DNA of 64,000 bases, taken from Bemisia tabaci. Its lineage: Eukaryota > Arthropoda > Insecta > Hemiptera > Aleyrodidae. Position numbers and translations under genes: made by a program. The stretch covers positions 56,196,192 to 56,260,191 of the forward strand of contig NC_092797.1 of NCBI RefSeq assembly GCF_918797505.1, given 5' to 3'. The notes below the pieces were generated by a model. It searched no databases and had not been told where the DNA came from. It was given only the letters and a program-made list of their open reading frames with translations. Shown piece after piece: positions 55,266 through 64,000 of this stretch (within the stretch, counting starts at the first letter, position 1; every line of letters starts with the position of its first letter).

Positions 55266-55823
55266 GGCTATTTATAGTCAGTTCATCGTTTTCCTCCTTA
55301 GTCTATAAGAGCCACCCCTTTCAACCGACTGAATTCCGACTTTGCTTGATTTTCCTATTGTGCTCTTTGTCTATCGCTCCGTCCATAGATCTCAATAGTC
55401 AGCCCACGGTTCAGGATTCTATTCATAGTTAGACCATCATGTTTCTCCCTGATCTATGAGAGCCACTCCTTTTAACTTATAAGATTGCTCAATTTTCCTA
55501 TTACTGTCTAATGCTCTGTCAATCAATCTCAATAATTAGCCTGCAGTTTAGGGTCCGGGTCCTATTCATAGTCAGTCCATCATTTTCCCCCTTAGTCCAG
55601 AAGAGCCACCCCTTTCAACCGATGGAATCGCTCCATTTCCTGTTGTACTCTTTGTCTATCGCTCTGTCCATCGATCTCAATGATCAGCCCCCGGTAGCGG
55701 GTCCTATCAATAGCTCATCATTTTCCCTTTTAGTGAGAGCCACTCCTGTTAAGCGATGGAATCGCTCCATTTCCTGTTGTGCTCTTTGTCTATCGCTATG
55801 TCCATCAATCTCAATAATTCTAA
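55266..55823 (+). repeat. Satellite-like tandem array, about four units of 145-156 bp
   Basis: Unit landmarks recur in order: TATAGTCAGTTCATC, TTTTCC..CTTAGT, AAGAGCCACCCCTTTCAACC, TTTCCTGTTGTGCTCTTTGT, CTATCGCTCTGTCCAT. Starts are near 55269, 55425, 55567 and 55712. Single related units (reverse orientation) appear at 22000-22110 and 38906-39140. Confidence 0.85.
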
Positions 55824-56561
55824 TCGGTGCAATCACTTAATTCACCAGAGGGAACCAAATCGAATGGGAAAGCTTTTGAAGTTCACCATGTCAACTAACG
55901 CACCCCTCGTTTGCCAAAAAAACTTGGTTTCTCTCAGTCGAGCTCGAACCATTCGTCAGTTGCAATTGTTCTGCGTGAAATTTTCAATGGAGAAACAAGT
56001 TTTGTACTACTCAATTTCTTACCTCAATAGAAGAGCGACAAGCAAAACTTCGAATCAGGTGACAAGTTGAAGTATGGGACGAGCTAGTATTGCATCACGC
56101 TTTAGGTCGTCTCTGCGTTATGGACGCTGAGCCAGTCAAGCATTCAACCATTGCAACCTGTAACGCCAGTCCCAACCGCAAACGTCAACCCATTGCACAT
56201 CAAACCACTCGACCTGAGTGCAGGGCAATGACGTTAGTCGCGTAAAAATGTCTGTACACTGTTCTAAAAAATCTAGGAGTCAAATCCGTTGCCGAGGTCC
56301 ATATGACGCAGGCAATCTGCAAACCGCAGGTGAAGAGTTAAAAAATTATACAATTTAGAAATTAAGGAACAAGATTAGAGAACTGATAATTTTGACTCTA
56401 ATATGAATAGACGCCTTCTTCTCTGTAAAAATATGGTAATAAAATACAAACTTAGGAGAGGATGAGCTGTGGTCTTTCTTAATTGTGTTTAAATCAGTCA
56501 GGCAACTGAACTAACTCCGTGGCGATGCGTAAAGTATCGCAAAAAATGAAGGCGCTCCAAG

Positions 56562-56866
56562 CCGACATACAAAGCTCCCAAAAACCTCGAGTGATATGAA
56601 TGCGAAGTTAAATTATCACCAAAAAAAGCCTATAAGAAGAGTAGATTCCACACCGTACCGGTGTAAGGAGAATAGATTCTACTCCGCATACATAGCGCCC
56701 AAAAACCTCGAGTGATATGAATGCGAATTGAAATTAGCACCAAAAAAGCCCGTAAAACTTCGCATAAAGAGTAGATTGCGCTCCGTAATGGTGTAAGGCA
56801 CGCCATAAGAAGCGTAGATTCTACTCCGCATTCATATCACTCGGGGTTTTTGGACGCTAGGTAGAC
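56562..56866. repeat. Two direct units of about 122 bp plus an inverted partial copy
   Basis: CCCAAAAACCTCGAGTGATA then TGAATGCGAA occurs near 56579 and 56699. TTCATATCACTCGGGGTTTT then TGGACGC is the inverse at about 56841. Each unit also has AAGAGTAGATT and CCGTA..GGTGTAAGG. Confidence 0.75.
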
Positions 56867-57182
56867 TCTAGCACAGAATTTCATTCAAAAATTGTTAACA
56901 GAGTGGATGACAAGAGTCTGGTTGTGGCCATAGAGCCGAAATCAAGTCCCACAATTTGCCCACACTCAACTCTTGAAATTAGAGCGAAATCTCGATTATC
57001 CACGATGATAGAGAAGGGATGCACTATTGTCCTTTCATGGCATAGCAAATGGATTTTTCATGACTTCTTCAGCATTCAGCTGCAAGATTTCGACTGATCA
57101 TCGCGATCTATTTCATTTGTTTTGCATTTTATAGACATTTTCTTTCGAGCAGCTAAATAAACTTGCCATTCCTTTTTTGCAG

Positions 57183-57250
57183 GGGTTTTTGCCGGTGGCA
57201 GGACTTCTCGTTCTGCTGGTCGCACTATCTGAAGCCCAATACAACCAAGG
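57183..57250 (+). CDS. Signal-peptide-encoding internal exon of a secreted protein
   Basis: CCATTCCTTTTTTGCAG precedes 57183 and GTAAGTTTTT follows 57250: both are near-consensus splice sites. In phase 0 the 68 bases read GFLPVAGLLVLLVALSEA then QYNQ and a split glycine codon. A hydrophobic core ending in SEA followed by QYNQ is a textbook secretory signal with cleavage after Ala. Short first exons that contribute only the initiator Met or a few residues, with an intron inside the signal, are usual for insect cuticle-type proteins. The upstream exon must end on a complete codon; ATG/GT junctions at 4001, 34242 and 51628 would fit in phase, but none is proven. The downstream exon must start in phase 2; I could not identify it within the window. 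Secretion is well supported; the protein family is not. Confidence 0.55.
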
Positions 57251-57296
57251 GTAAGTTTTTAGCGCTTTTCTTTTCTGTAAGTTACTTTACAACAAT

Positions 57297-57440
57297 GGGA
57301 CTTTCCCTAAGTTACGTAACGCTTTACGGCCTGAGAATGGCGGTTGAGAAGAGCGTTACTCCATTTCGTTTTTACGTGCTAATGGATAGGGACCCACGTC
57401 ACAAAAGCGTTACAAGCAGGGGAAGGGGGGTACAAAATCC
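57297..57440. mobile_element. Family M MITE, copy 2 (truncated)
   Basis: GGGACTTTCCCTAAGTTACG then TAACGCTTTACGG at the left, and GTTACTCCATTTCGTTTTTA and CACAAAAGCGTTACA inside. It follows the donor of the signal-peptide exon by 46 bp. Confidence 0.6.
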
Positions 57441-57624
57441 AGGGAAAAAGCGTATTCTGTCAAAAAAAAAAAAAATCTATACCAGAGACAATGTATTCCA
57501 TATAGAGACTATAAGTACCTCAGCAGTGAAATTGTATGAGGCAAAAGTTATAGGTTTGTAGATAACCGCTATCTTCGCCCAATGATGATTGCTGAGTAAC
57601 TTGCTCAGGATAAAATTTGTCAGA

Positions 57625-57872
57625 TCGACGGCTAAAGTGTGAAATCACGTATATCCGTTTGCGACACAGCAGACTACCCGTCATACTTTAATTTTGGAAA
57701 ACTAGTCAGCGTAATTTATTAAAAACTTCCTTGATCTTTCTACCTTATCAGCAGAACCTTCCGTGTAAACAAGCCATTGAGTTGGCTTGTTTCTCCTCGA
57801 AAAATAAATTAGGAGCGGAAATTTTGAAACGACGCATCGAGGAAACGTGGTTTCGCAGTATTGCCAACGAAA
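57625..57872. mobile_element. Family D MITE, copy 6
   Basis: TCGACGGCTAAAGTGTGAAA then TCACGTATATCCGTTTGCGA at the left, GACGCATCGAGGAAACGTGG then TTTCGCAGTA at the right. Right terminus eroded. Confidence 0.7.
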
Positions 57873-57879
57873 TGATGAC

Positions 57880-58774
57880 TAAACTCTTCACTAGGAGAGT
57901 TGTTTAAAATTTGGTTAGGCTTGCAAAATCAATGTCTCAAATTTTTGGTCATTAGTTATGCTGGGGCGAATCTGACGGCTGACTACCAAAAGTAAACTTT
58001 AATTAAAAAATAAAATAGGGAGGATACAAGAGCGACGTCTTGAAAATAAAATTACTCCAATCTAAACTAGCTAGATAATTTGCAACCCCTCCAATCGCCG
58101 GAACGTTAAACAGTTTCCGGATCTGGAGGAGATCCGGATTTTTGGGTCCTTCAATCATAGGATGCGTTTGATGACCTTGCTCAGCCTTGAGCATTGTGTC
58201 ACGTCCTCCATTTTTCCATGTAGAGATACAGATAACTCCAGCAACCTTCGCAAAGGGAAATAAAAAAGATAAGGTGAAATGTCATAAAATAGAAAAACCT
58301 CTTCCGCTTAAGGCACGTGAGGTAATTAAACATTTACCGGTTAATAGGTATAACGGCGCAACTTTTATGACGATCGCGCACATAGCTTTGAAACTTCGAT
58401 AAAAATGCTTTGTTTTTCCGCTAGAGCGCCTACGATAAAGCTGATTTTTCAATGAAAGTTGGCACCACCGATTGTGCATACCTTAGCGTCGTACTCAGCA
58501 CACGTACAATAACAAGTGGACAGGACTTGCGCAGTGTTGTCTTTTGAGGATTCTCTATTTTTTGGAAGGCAATTTAGTGCGGAATCCATGGAAAAGAAAT
58601 AGTCTCAAAATTACTTGGAATTCAATCAGAAAAATTGTGTGTATTACTTCAGGACCATACTTTTTAGGTGTGTCGTTCGGTCGAATGAAAGTTTTTCTTT
58701 TCTTTTGCAATTTATTTGGCTTCCATTCCTTTTATCTATTAGGTTAGGAATCAATAGCCATTTACAGAAGTATT
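57880..58774. other. Gene-poor stretch
   Basis: A minus-strand frame from ATG 58194 (MLKAEQGHQTHPMIEG and so on) looks mildly coding but lacks a clean donor and GC-rich third positions. I do not call it. Confidence 0.3.
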
Positions 58775-58975
58775 TGAATGGTACTTGGGAATCGGCACAT
58801 CCGTGCTCCAGGCTTTTCAAATTTTCAGGGATTACATAATCCCTAAAAATTTGGCATCACACTGCCAAGTAGAATCTGTTTCTGCAAATCTACTCGTCAG
58901 TTCCATTAAAATGTAACGCCGCAACTGCGGGATTCGAACCCAAGACTTATTTCCCTAGGAATGAAAGTTCAGATC
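58775..58975 (-). mobile_element. tRNA-derived SINE, copy 2
   Basis: Minus strand: TTGGGTTCGAATCCCGCAG is a B box, followed by ACTGACGAGTAGATTTGCAG and GCCTGGAGCACGGATGTGCC, as in the copy at 31135-31330. Confidence 0.7.
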
Positions 58976-59912
58976 TGACGGAAAAAAGCTTCCTTGTAGT
59001 AATGCAATTTTGCTAGTCGTCACATTGTCACAACTAAGAGAACTTCATCATCGCCCCTTTCTCAACTTGCTGTTCACAGCGTTTCAAAGAGTTACAATTG
59101 TCAAAAAATAATAGTAGAAATTACTCCTGATTTTTATACGTGTAGACAAAATGGAGCGTTAACCTAAAGAAATCGGGGATCGTCGCGTTATGCACCCTGT
59201 AAAAGTTGAGGGATATTTTTTCCGTTTGAGGAGGCTTGTAACTTACCTATTCTAAGTTTATAGTTGGCATCGATCATCAAACTGAACGGTAACTGACGTT
59301 GATAAAACGTAAAAGCACTGGATCACTAATAATGAGATTAACTCTTTGCCAAAAGCACGATTTTCATCAGTTCATTATCATGTAATAAGGTTCAAATCGA
59401 GGACCCAAATTCTGAAATTAGAATATACTGACGTTAATTCTTTGCATTCTACTGACTTCAACTGGAGTGAAAATCGAGTCTAGAGTTTTTGACACTCTAC
59501 AAAAAAAAAAGAGGTCAACATGTAAATTTAAAAGTGGCCCATCAAACAACTGGTAGTGTTTTCGAAAAATGGAATTTGCTCTCTTGTATTTGTGGAAATC
59601 CTGCGTTCATTTTATCCTAAATAGAAGCATTTATTTTAAAATTTTCAACACGCCTTAATTTGGTCAACTCTTAGCCTTAATGAGGAAGTATAAATCGCCG
59701 AAGTCCTCTCCTTAAGGGTTATGCCATAAAAATGTTTTCACAATCATAAAATGTTCCTCTTCCCAGATCACATCAAATTTTTCGAAGAAGTAGAAACCTA
59801 CGTAAAAAAATCCTTTTCCAAGGGCTCCTCCCGGTCCCAGCCCCATCACCAATAGCTTGACATCGTAATAATACACGAGAATCGACTTTCTATGCACCTT
59901 ATTAGTCATATA
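58976..59912. other. Gene-poor stretch
   Basis: AT-rich. A minus-strand frame near 59720-59860 (GLGPGGALGKGFFYVGFYFF) is odd but has no clear splice support. Confidence 0.35.
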
Positions 59913-60167
59913 TCGACGGTGAAACTACCAAACCACGTATCTCGGTTTGCGACGTCGCAGACTTCCTGTCATACTTTATTTTTTAAATGAAAAACTACTC
60001 AACGTCCAGTCTTGAAAATTTCTGTGATTTTTCCTCTTCGTGCGGAGAAAATTCTGTAAAAATTTCAAGGAATGATATTGATTTGGTCTACTTCAAAAAA
60101 ATAAAATGCGAGCGTAGATTTTTAAACACCGCAAACGAGATACGTGGTTTGGTAGTTTCACCGTCGA
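59913..60167. mobile_element. Family D MITE, copy 7 (near-identical to copy 1)
   Basis: 255 bp, TA-flanked, same perfect TIR as 14428-14682. I count roughly ten substitutions and no length difference between the two copies. Confidence 0.92.
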
Positions 60168-60379
60168 TATATAATGAAGAAATAGTGTCCAATAGGAAAT
60201 TAGTAAAATTATCCGTACATAACTACCAAAAAATCTAGTAAAGATTGGCAGCAATGTTGGAAGAATTCCCAGTGGCGGCATGGCCCCTTCCAAGCAGGGC
60301 CGTCATCCCTCACCTAAAAATCGCATTTACTCACAATGCTTCTAATGGGGATATCCTATAATTCTATGAAAAAACAGCA

Positions 60380-60560
60380 ACGCGCACCGCGGATAGTGGA
60401 CACTGGACAGGCAGGCATGGCTCGCTCGTTCGATGAACCCAACGTGGGAAATGACGTCACCGTTGGCCAATTAGCAGTTGACCAGCGGCGGCGAGTCCGT
60501 GATGGACTGGTCGCACAGCGGCCGCCGAGGCTCTATCAACAATACACTCTCGCAGATTAA
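60380..60560 (+). promoter_or_regulatory. GC-rich patch with CRE and CCAAT-like sites
   Basis: A palindromic TGACGTCA (60452-60459) is followed 7 bp later by CCAAT (60467-60471), inside a CpG-rich 180-bp island in otherwise AT-rich DNA. CRE and CCAAT boxes are well-known proximal promoter elements. No TATA, initiator or first exon is evident, so promoter function is inference. Confidence 0.3.
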
Positions 60561-61214
60561 TCCACTTATTCAATTTATCCCCCTGAAATAGCTTAGGGAC
60601 AGAAGGGGAGGGGAGGGGATGTTTTGCAGAAAGCGAGCGCGAATAAATTAAGTTTGCGCCGGCAGGGACGAACGTGTTTAAGGGCGGGGATTTTATTCGT
60701 AGCTGTGTTTGGAGACAAAATATGCTTGACTCGATTTGAGCAGTCTGTTCTTGAACTTGGAATTAGCATCAATTTGGGCCAAAAAATGACATCATCCATG
60801 ATTCTTCCGATTAACACGATTAACACATAAACTTAGCAAACGCTTGTTAATCGTCAAAGTGTTAATTTTCGAACTCAGTTTTTTTGCATAATGAGTTAAC
60901 GCGACGCATGCGTGATTTTGATTCAAGCATAATAAACTGTTATTTTTGTTTGGAGGGGGAAGGCGGGGAGGGGGCTTCCACTCCTTTTATTTTTAGGAGT
61001 CTACATTTCTGTCATGCTTTGTAATTGATTGAACACTCTCATATGCTTTCTGCGAAGAATGGCGAATTCTTTACCTCTTCTGAGCTCAGTTTGGATATAG
61101 TATCAGGGCCTGCACGGCAAAAAAATGTATATAGATGGTTAAACTACGGAGACATACACCTCTATTATCGTTTCAAAATGTCCACATGGCAACAAAGTCA
61201 AACTGGTTAATCCC

Positions 61215-61310
61215 CAAGATAATTGTGGTACTACCTCAAATTGTTGGATGATATGGACATTGCCAATTAATTGTGGCAGTACCGCAACATTTGGGTTAGT
61301 AACCCAATTT
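61215..61310. repeat. Repeat with TGTTGGATGATATGGACAT, copy 1
   Basis: AATTGTTGGATGATATGGAC then ATTGCCAATTAATTGTGGCA aligns with 63325-63390 (GTTGTTGGATGATATAGACA then TTTCCGATGAATTATTGTGG). Ends not defined; CACGGCAAAAAAATG near 61115 may be the left terminus. Confidence 0.5.
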
Positions 61311-61979
61311 ATTGCGGGTAATAGAATCGCCTTCTATCATTTGGGTAGGCAAAAGGAGCTCCCAAGAATTGCAATTGTGGCATGTACTTGAGGAGGATGT
61401 ACCTTCACGACTGAAAGAGACTACCATCAAACGTAAAAAAAAAAAAACTCGAGCGAAGGTGACGACCTTTTTTGTCAACAAATATTCAGTCGGAAAGGTG
61501 ATGCAGAGTCTGGTCTTCCCATTGACACAACAACTGAGTTGGAGAGCATCAACGAAGACGTGCTTAAGTAATTTGAAGTTAGGATTTTTGATCCTTACGA
61601 CCTTTTAATCGGCAAATATGTCCTTCTGTTAATCAGCATATTCAAAGCAATACAAATTCACTTGGTACATTTTAATTTTTAAAAGTGGCGATACTAACAT
61701 ATGCTAGGTGAAAAAACTTCATTGCGCATTATAGCTAATGCCAACTTGAGACAATTCAATTCGGACGAGATCGAAAGTTCGTGGAGAAAGTTCCCAAAGA
61801 CTTCGCGAGACTGAAAATTGAGAGTACGTGAGATTAGGTCGTGGTGTCTGCTCAAAAGCCGCGCTAATTAATCCTAGCGTGCGATTTAAATCTTCTGAGC
61901 GGGTGAAGGATATTGATTTCATGAAAATCTGAGACTATTCCGATGTGGTTTTCAAGAACAATTCAAATGACTACATGGT

Positions 61980-61980
<1 letters not shown>

Positions 61981-62010
<30 letters not shown>
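61981..62010. repeat. Poly-A tract (30 A)
   Basis: Uninterrupted run of A, with no clear body upstream. Confidence 0.9.
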
Positions 62011-62013
<3 letters not shown>

Positions 62014-62205
62014 CGAGCTAACATCCCGGGATGTTAAAAATCTGCACAACTGTGGAATGCTGCTAAGATTTTCTTTCAGATTTACTATCGACCAATATGG
62101 GGATGCGTGACTCCTTTTTTAACGAATGAAAATCACACCGATTTCAAGCTTGATGTAAATTAGTTAAGAAGCAGGGCAGTATAGATATAGTATACTAAAC
62201 TGCTG

Positions 62206-63126
62206 CGCCCTGGTAAAAATTGGCGATAAGAGCTGCGTTTCAAAATACCATAGGAATTCTTATAGTCGGCTAAAGAAGGCTACAGAAAATCATATAGCTG
62301 GCTGTAGAATGCGGAGAAAAGCATACGGCCGGGCTATACGAAGCGATAAAAAATTATGCAGTCGGGCTATAGTTCCTATCGCCTGGCTGATGCTTTTTCG
62401 CCATCGATTATAAAAGGCTATAAGAAATTGTGTAGAAATTCGTGTGCTTTGGAAATCATTAAGTTTGATACGGAACCACCTTAATATTTACAAAACACAC
62501 ATTATATTTTCCTTTAATACATATTTTTTTTCATCAATTAAAATGAGAATAATCCATACAGGATGTGCAGACATTTCAAAATCATGAGTTGAATAACGCT
62601 GACTCCGCCAGATTAAATATTCGAGCCTAACACAAAGCGGAGCGGTGGCGCACTGGCGCCTACAAACCTAACAGGGATACTTCTCGCATTGCGCAACGCG
62701 TGAAGTATCCCTGTTAGGTTTGTAGGCGCCAATGCGTGTTTCGCACTGGCTGCCCGCATGCCACGGCGCTTGAAGCAACTATTTCACACCAGAGGTATTG
62801 CACAGTATCATACGAAACTGAAGGCGCTCTAATATATTAGTAATGGCAGGCATCCATCAAAAGTACGGAGCTTTCCTCGCAAAATAAATCAAGATACTGC
62901 GGCCCAAAAAGAGAGCAGTATTCCAAAAACTCACCAAGTCCTAGCATCCGTAATTAGTAACGTTTAGCATACACTTTATCGCCTGGCTGTTGCTTAATCG
63001 CCGTCGGCTATAAAAGGCTATAAGAAATTGTGTAGCCGGCTATAGAAGCTATTGAAAATCTTACAGCCGGCTGTAGGTCTATGGTATTTTGGAACACAGA
63101 TTCTACTGCCAATTTTTACCAAGGCG
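62206..63126. mobile_element. TIR element of 921 bp with internal repeats and hairpin
   Basis: CGCCCTGGTAAAAATTGGCG with TTTCAAAATACCATAG at the left is inverted at the right (CTATGGTATTTTGGAACACA and GCCAATTTTTACCAAGGCG). The subterminal regions are dense in GGCTATA/GCCGGCTGTAG. The segment CGCCTGGCTGATGCTTTTTC ... AAAAGGCTATAAGAAATTGT (62390-62436) is repeated directly at 62985-63040. The middle holds the perfect hairpin at 62655-62730. No transposase ORF. Confidence 0.8.
62655..62730. repeat. Perfect hairpin, 28-bp arms and 20-nt loop
   Basis: GGCGCCTACAAACCTAACAG then GGATACTT on the left is exactly complemented on the right. The loop CTCGCATTGCGCAACGCGTG can itself pair partly. The arm resembles the CGCCTACAA...ATACTTCACGCATTGCG unit of the 23162 and 52734 hAT elements. 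Confidence 0.9.
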
Positions 63127-64000
63127 TATTTCAGTTATGGGCGTTGTAAATTTCTTTTCTTATTTTACAGGTTGCATGAACGAAGCATCATTGTTAAAGC
63201 AAACTTCTCCATGTGATTTGTTTCACCCCTCTGGAGTAGCCTCTGAAAATTACCTTTACTGCAAAAAAGGAGGATGAAATTTTCATTAATGAATTTGGCG
63301 GGGGTACACGGGAAAAAAGAGTACGGGGTTGTTGGATGATATAGACATTTCCGATGAATTATTGTGGTACACGGTACAAGTACCTCAATTAATAGACCAC
63401 TAGACAAGGTACGAATTTAAGTAATCTGATACATGTTTCTCAACCAGAATTTCACGTAGAACATAATTCACACAACGAAAATTACTGAAAGCAACTCCTA
63501 ACGAAGATATTAACGTTTTTATTTCACATTGGTTACGAGGATTTTGAACTGCCCGCTCACAAGAAACTCAAAGCTCTACTAGAGTCAAATCGCGCACTAC
63601 AGCGGTTTCAGGGAGCTTCTCAACCGAGCAATGTTCATTTTCCGCCATGTATTTTTCAAACTTTAAGCAATTTGCTATAGCCGAGTCAAATCGCAGAGAC
63701 TGTTATGATAACGTTTAGCGCGCGATGTGAATCACGTAGAGCATTGAATTTTCATGAGCAGGTGGTTTGAATTCACGCATCGAGAATCATTAAATATCGT
63801 CGTAAGGAGTTAATTTCGGTAATTTTCGCTGTGCGCATCGTGTTTTACGTGAAATTTCGGTTACGAAACATGTATCAGAATGCTGAAATTCGTACCTTGT
63901 CCAGTGGTCCATTGTAAATAACATTGGGCTCATCCCATATCATTGACGGGCATGTTTTCTCGTAAGATGGACCCACACTGGAATCGGATTAATATTGTGC
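63127..64000. other. Mostly unassigned sequence with a possible small exon at 63169-63277
   Basis: TTCTTTTCTTATTTTACAG is a good acceptor ending at 63168. In one phase a frame of about 35 codons follows to TGA at 63275-63277, with three cysteines (CMNEASLLKQTSPCDLFHPS ... YLYCKKGG). It is not in phase with the 57183-57250 exon. The remainder is AT-rich with a partial repeat at 63325-63400. Confidence 0.25.

Noticed and set aside
3999..57250. A single gene joining ATG at 4001 to the exon at 57183
   Set aside because: The phase fits, but two other ATG/GT junctions fit equally well and such junctions occur by chance; not asserted as a gene model.
59770..59870. Exon after CCTCTTCCCAG as a partner of 57183-57250
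   Set aside because: The phase is compatible and the frame open for about 30 codons, but the peptide is low in credibility and composition is background-like.
57183..63277. Joining the signal-peptide exon to the cysteine-bearing frame at 63169
   Set aside because: Splice phases do not match: the first exon ends with two bases of a codon, while the cysteine frame needs one.

Overview
The window looks like eukaryotic, arthropod (most likely insect) nuclear DNA. It is AT-rich, with almost no long open frames and many short inverted-repeat transposons, tRNA-derived SINEs and one nearly full-length RTE-type LINE. The splice-site style and short pyrimidine-tract introns fit an insect. I would guess a hemipteran, but nothing here proves the species. 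There is no sign of bacterial operons, rRNA, true tRNA genes or CRISPR.

Protein-coding content is sparse. The only unambiguous long CDS is the LINE ORF (18958-21708, minus). Short exon-like patches stand out by splice sites and codon composition: a signal-peptide exon at 57183-57250 (+), a probable terminal exon at 48824-49121 (-), an exon with a C-run frameshift at 36103-36259 (-), and weaker candidates at 3743-4001/4885-4980 (+), 9090-9344 (+), 18132-18250 (+), 33312-33473 (-) and 46584-46634 (-). They do not assemble into one gene model from the sequence alone, so most of the window is probably intronic or intergenic.

The dominant structure is a layered repeat landscape; family letters here are mine. 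Family A is about 250 bp with a CTGCCGTGCTAAGGAAGAAC terminus and at least 11 copies. Family B is a hAT-type MITE, CAGTGGCG, with a perfect 8-bp target duplication at one copy. Family C is about 235 bp, GCACAGTGGATC. Family D is 255 bp, TA-flanked, TCGACGGTGAAAC. Families E, G, H, J, K, L, M and N are smaller palindromic or TIR families. A larger hAT-like element (about 870-890 bp, CAGGGCCGGATT) occurs twice in opposite orientations, once nested inside a family B copy. A 1.48-kb element at 29193-30668 has two nearly identical arms of about 620 bp around a loop of about 237 bp.

Region by region: 1-4 kb holds an inverted repeat, a decayed LINE endonuclease fragment, homopolymers and a possible promoter/first exon. 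4-18 kb is MITE-rich with one exon-like patch. 18-22 kb carries the RTE LINE. 22-24.8 kb carries the nested hATs. 25-29 kb has local tandem duplications. 29-33 kb has the long-arm element, a SINE and MITEs. 33-43 kb has MITEs with short exon-like patches. 43-56 kb has dense MITEs, a SINE, a second large hAT and a satellite-like array. 56-64 kb has the signal-peptide exon, another SINE, a 255-bp family D copy nearly identical to one 45 kb away, and a 0.9-kb TIR element with an internal perfect hairpin.
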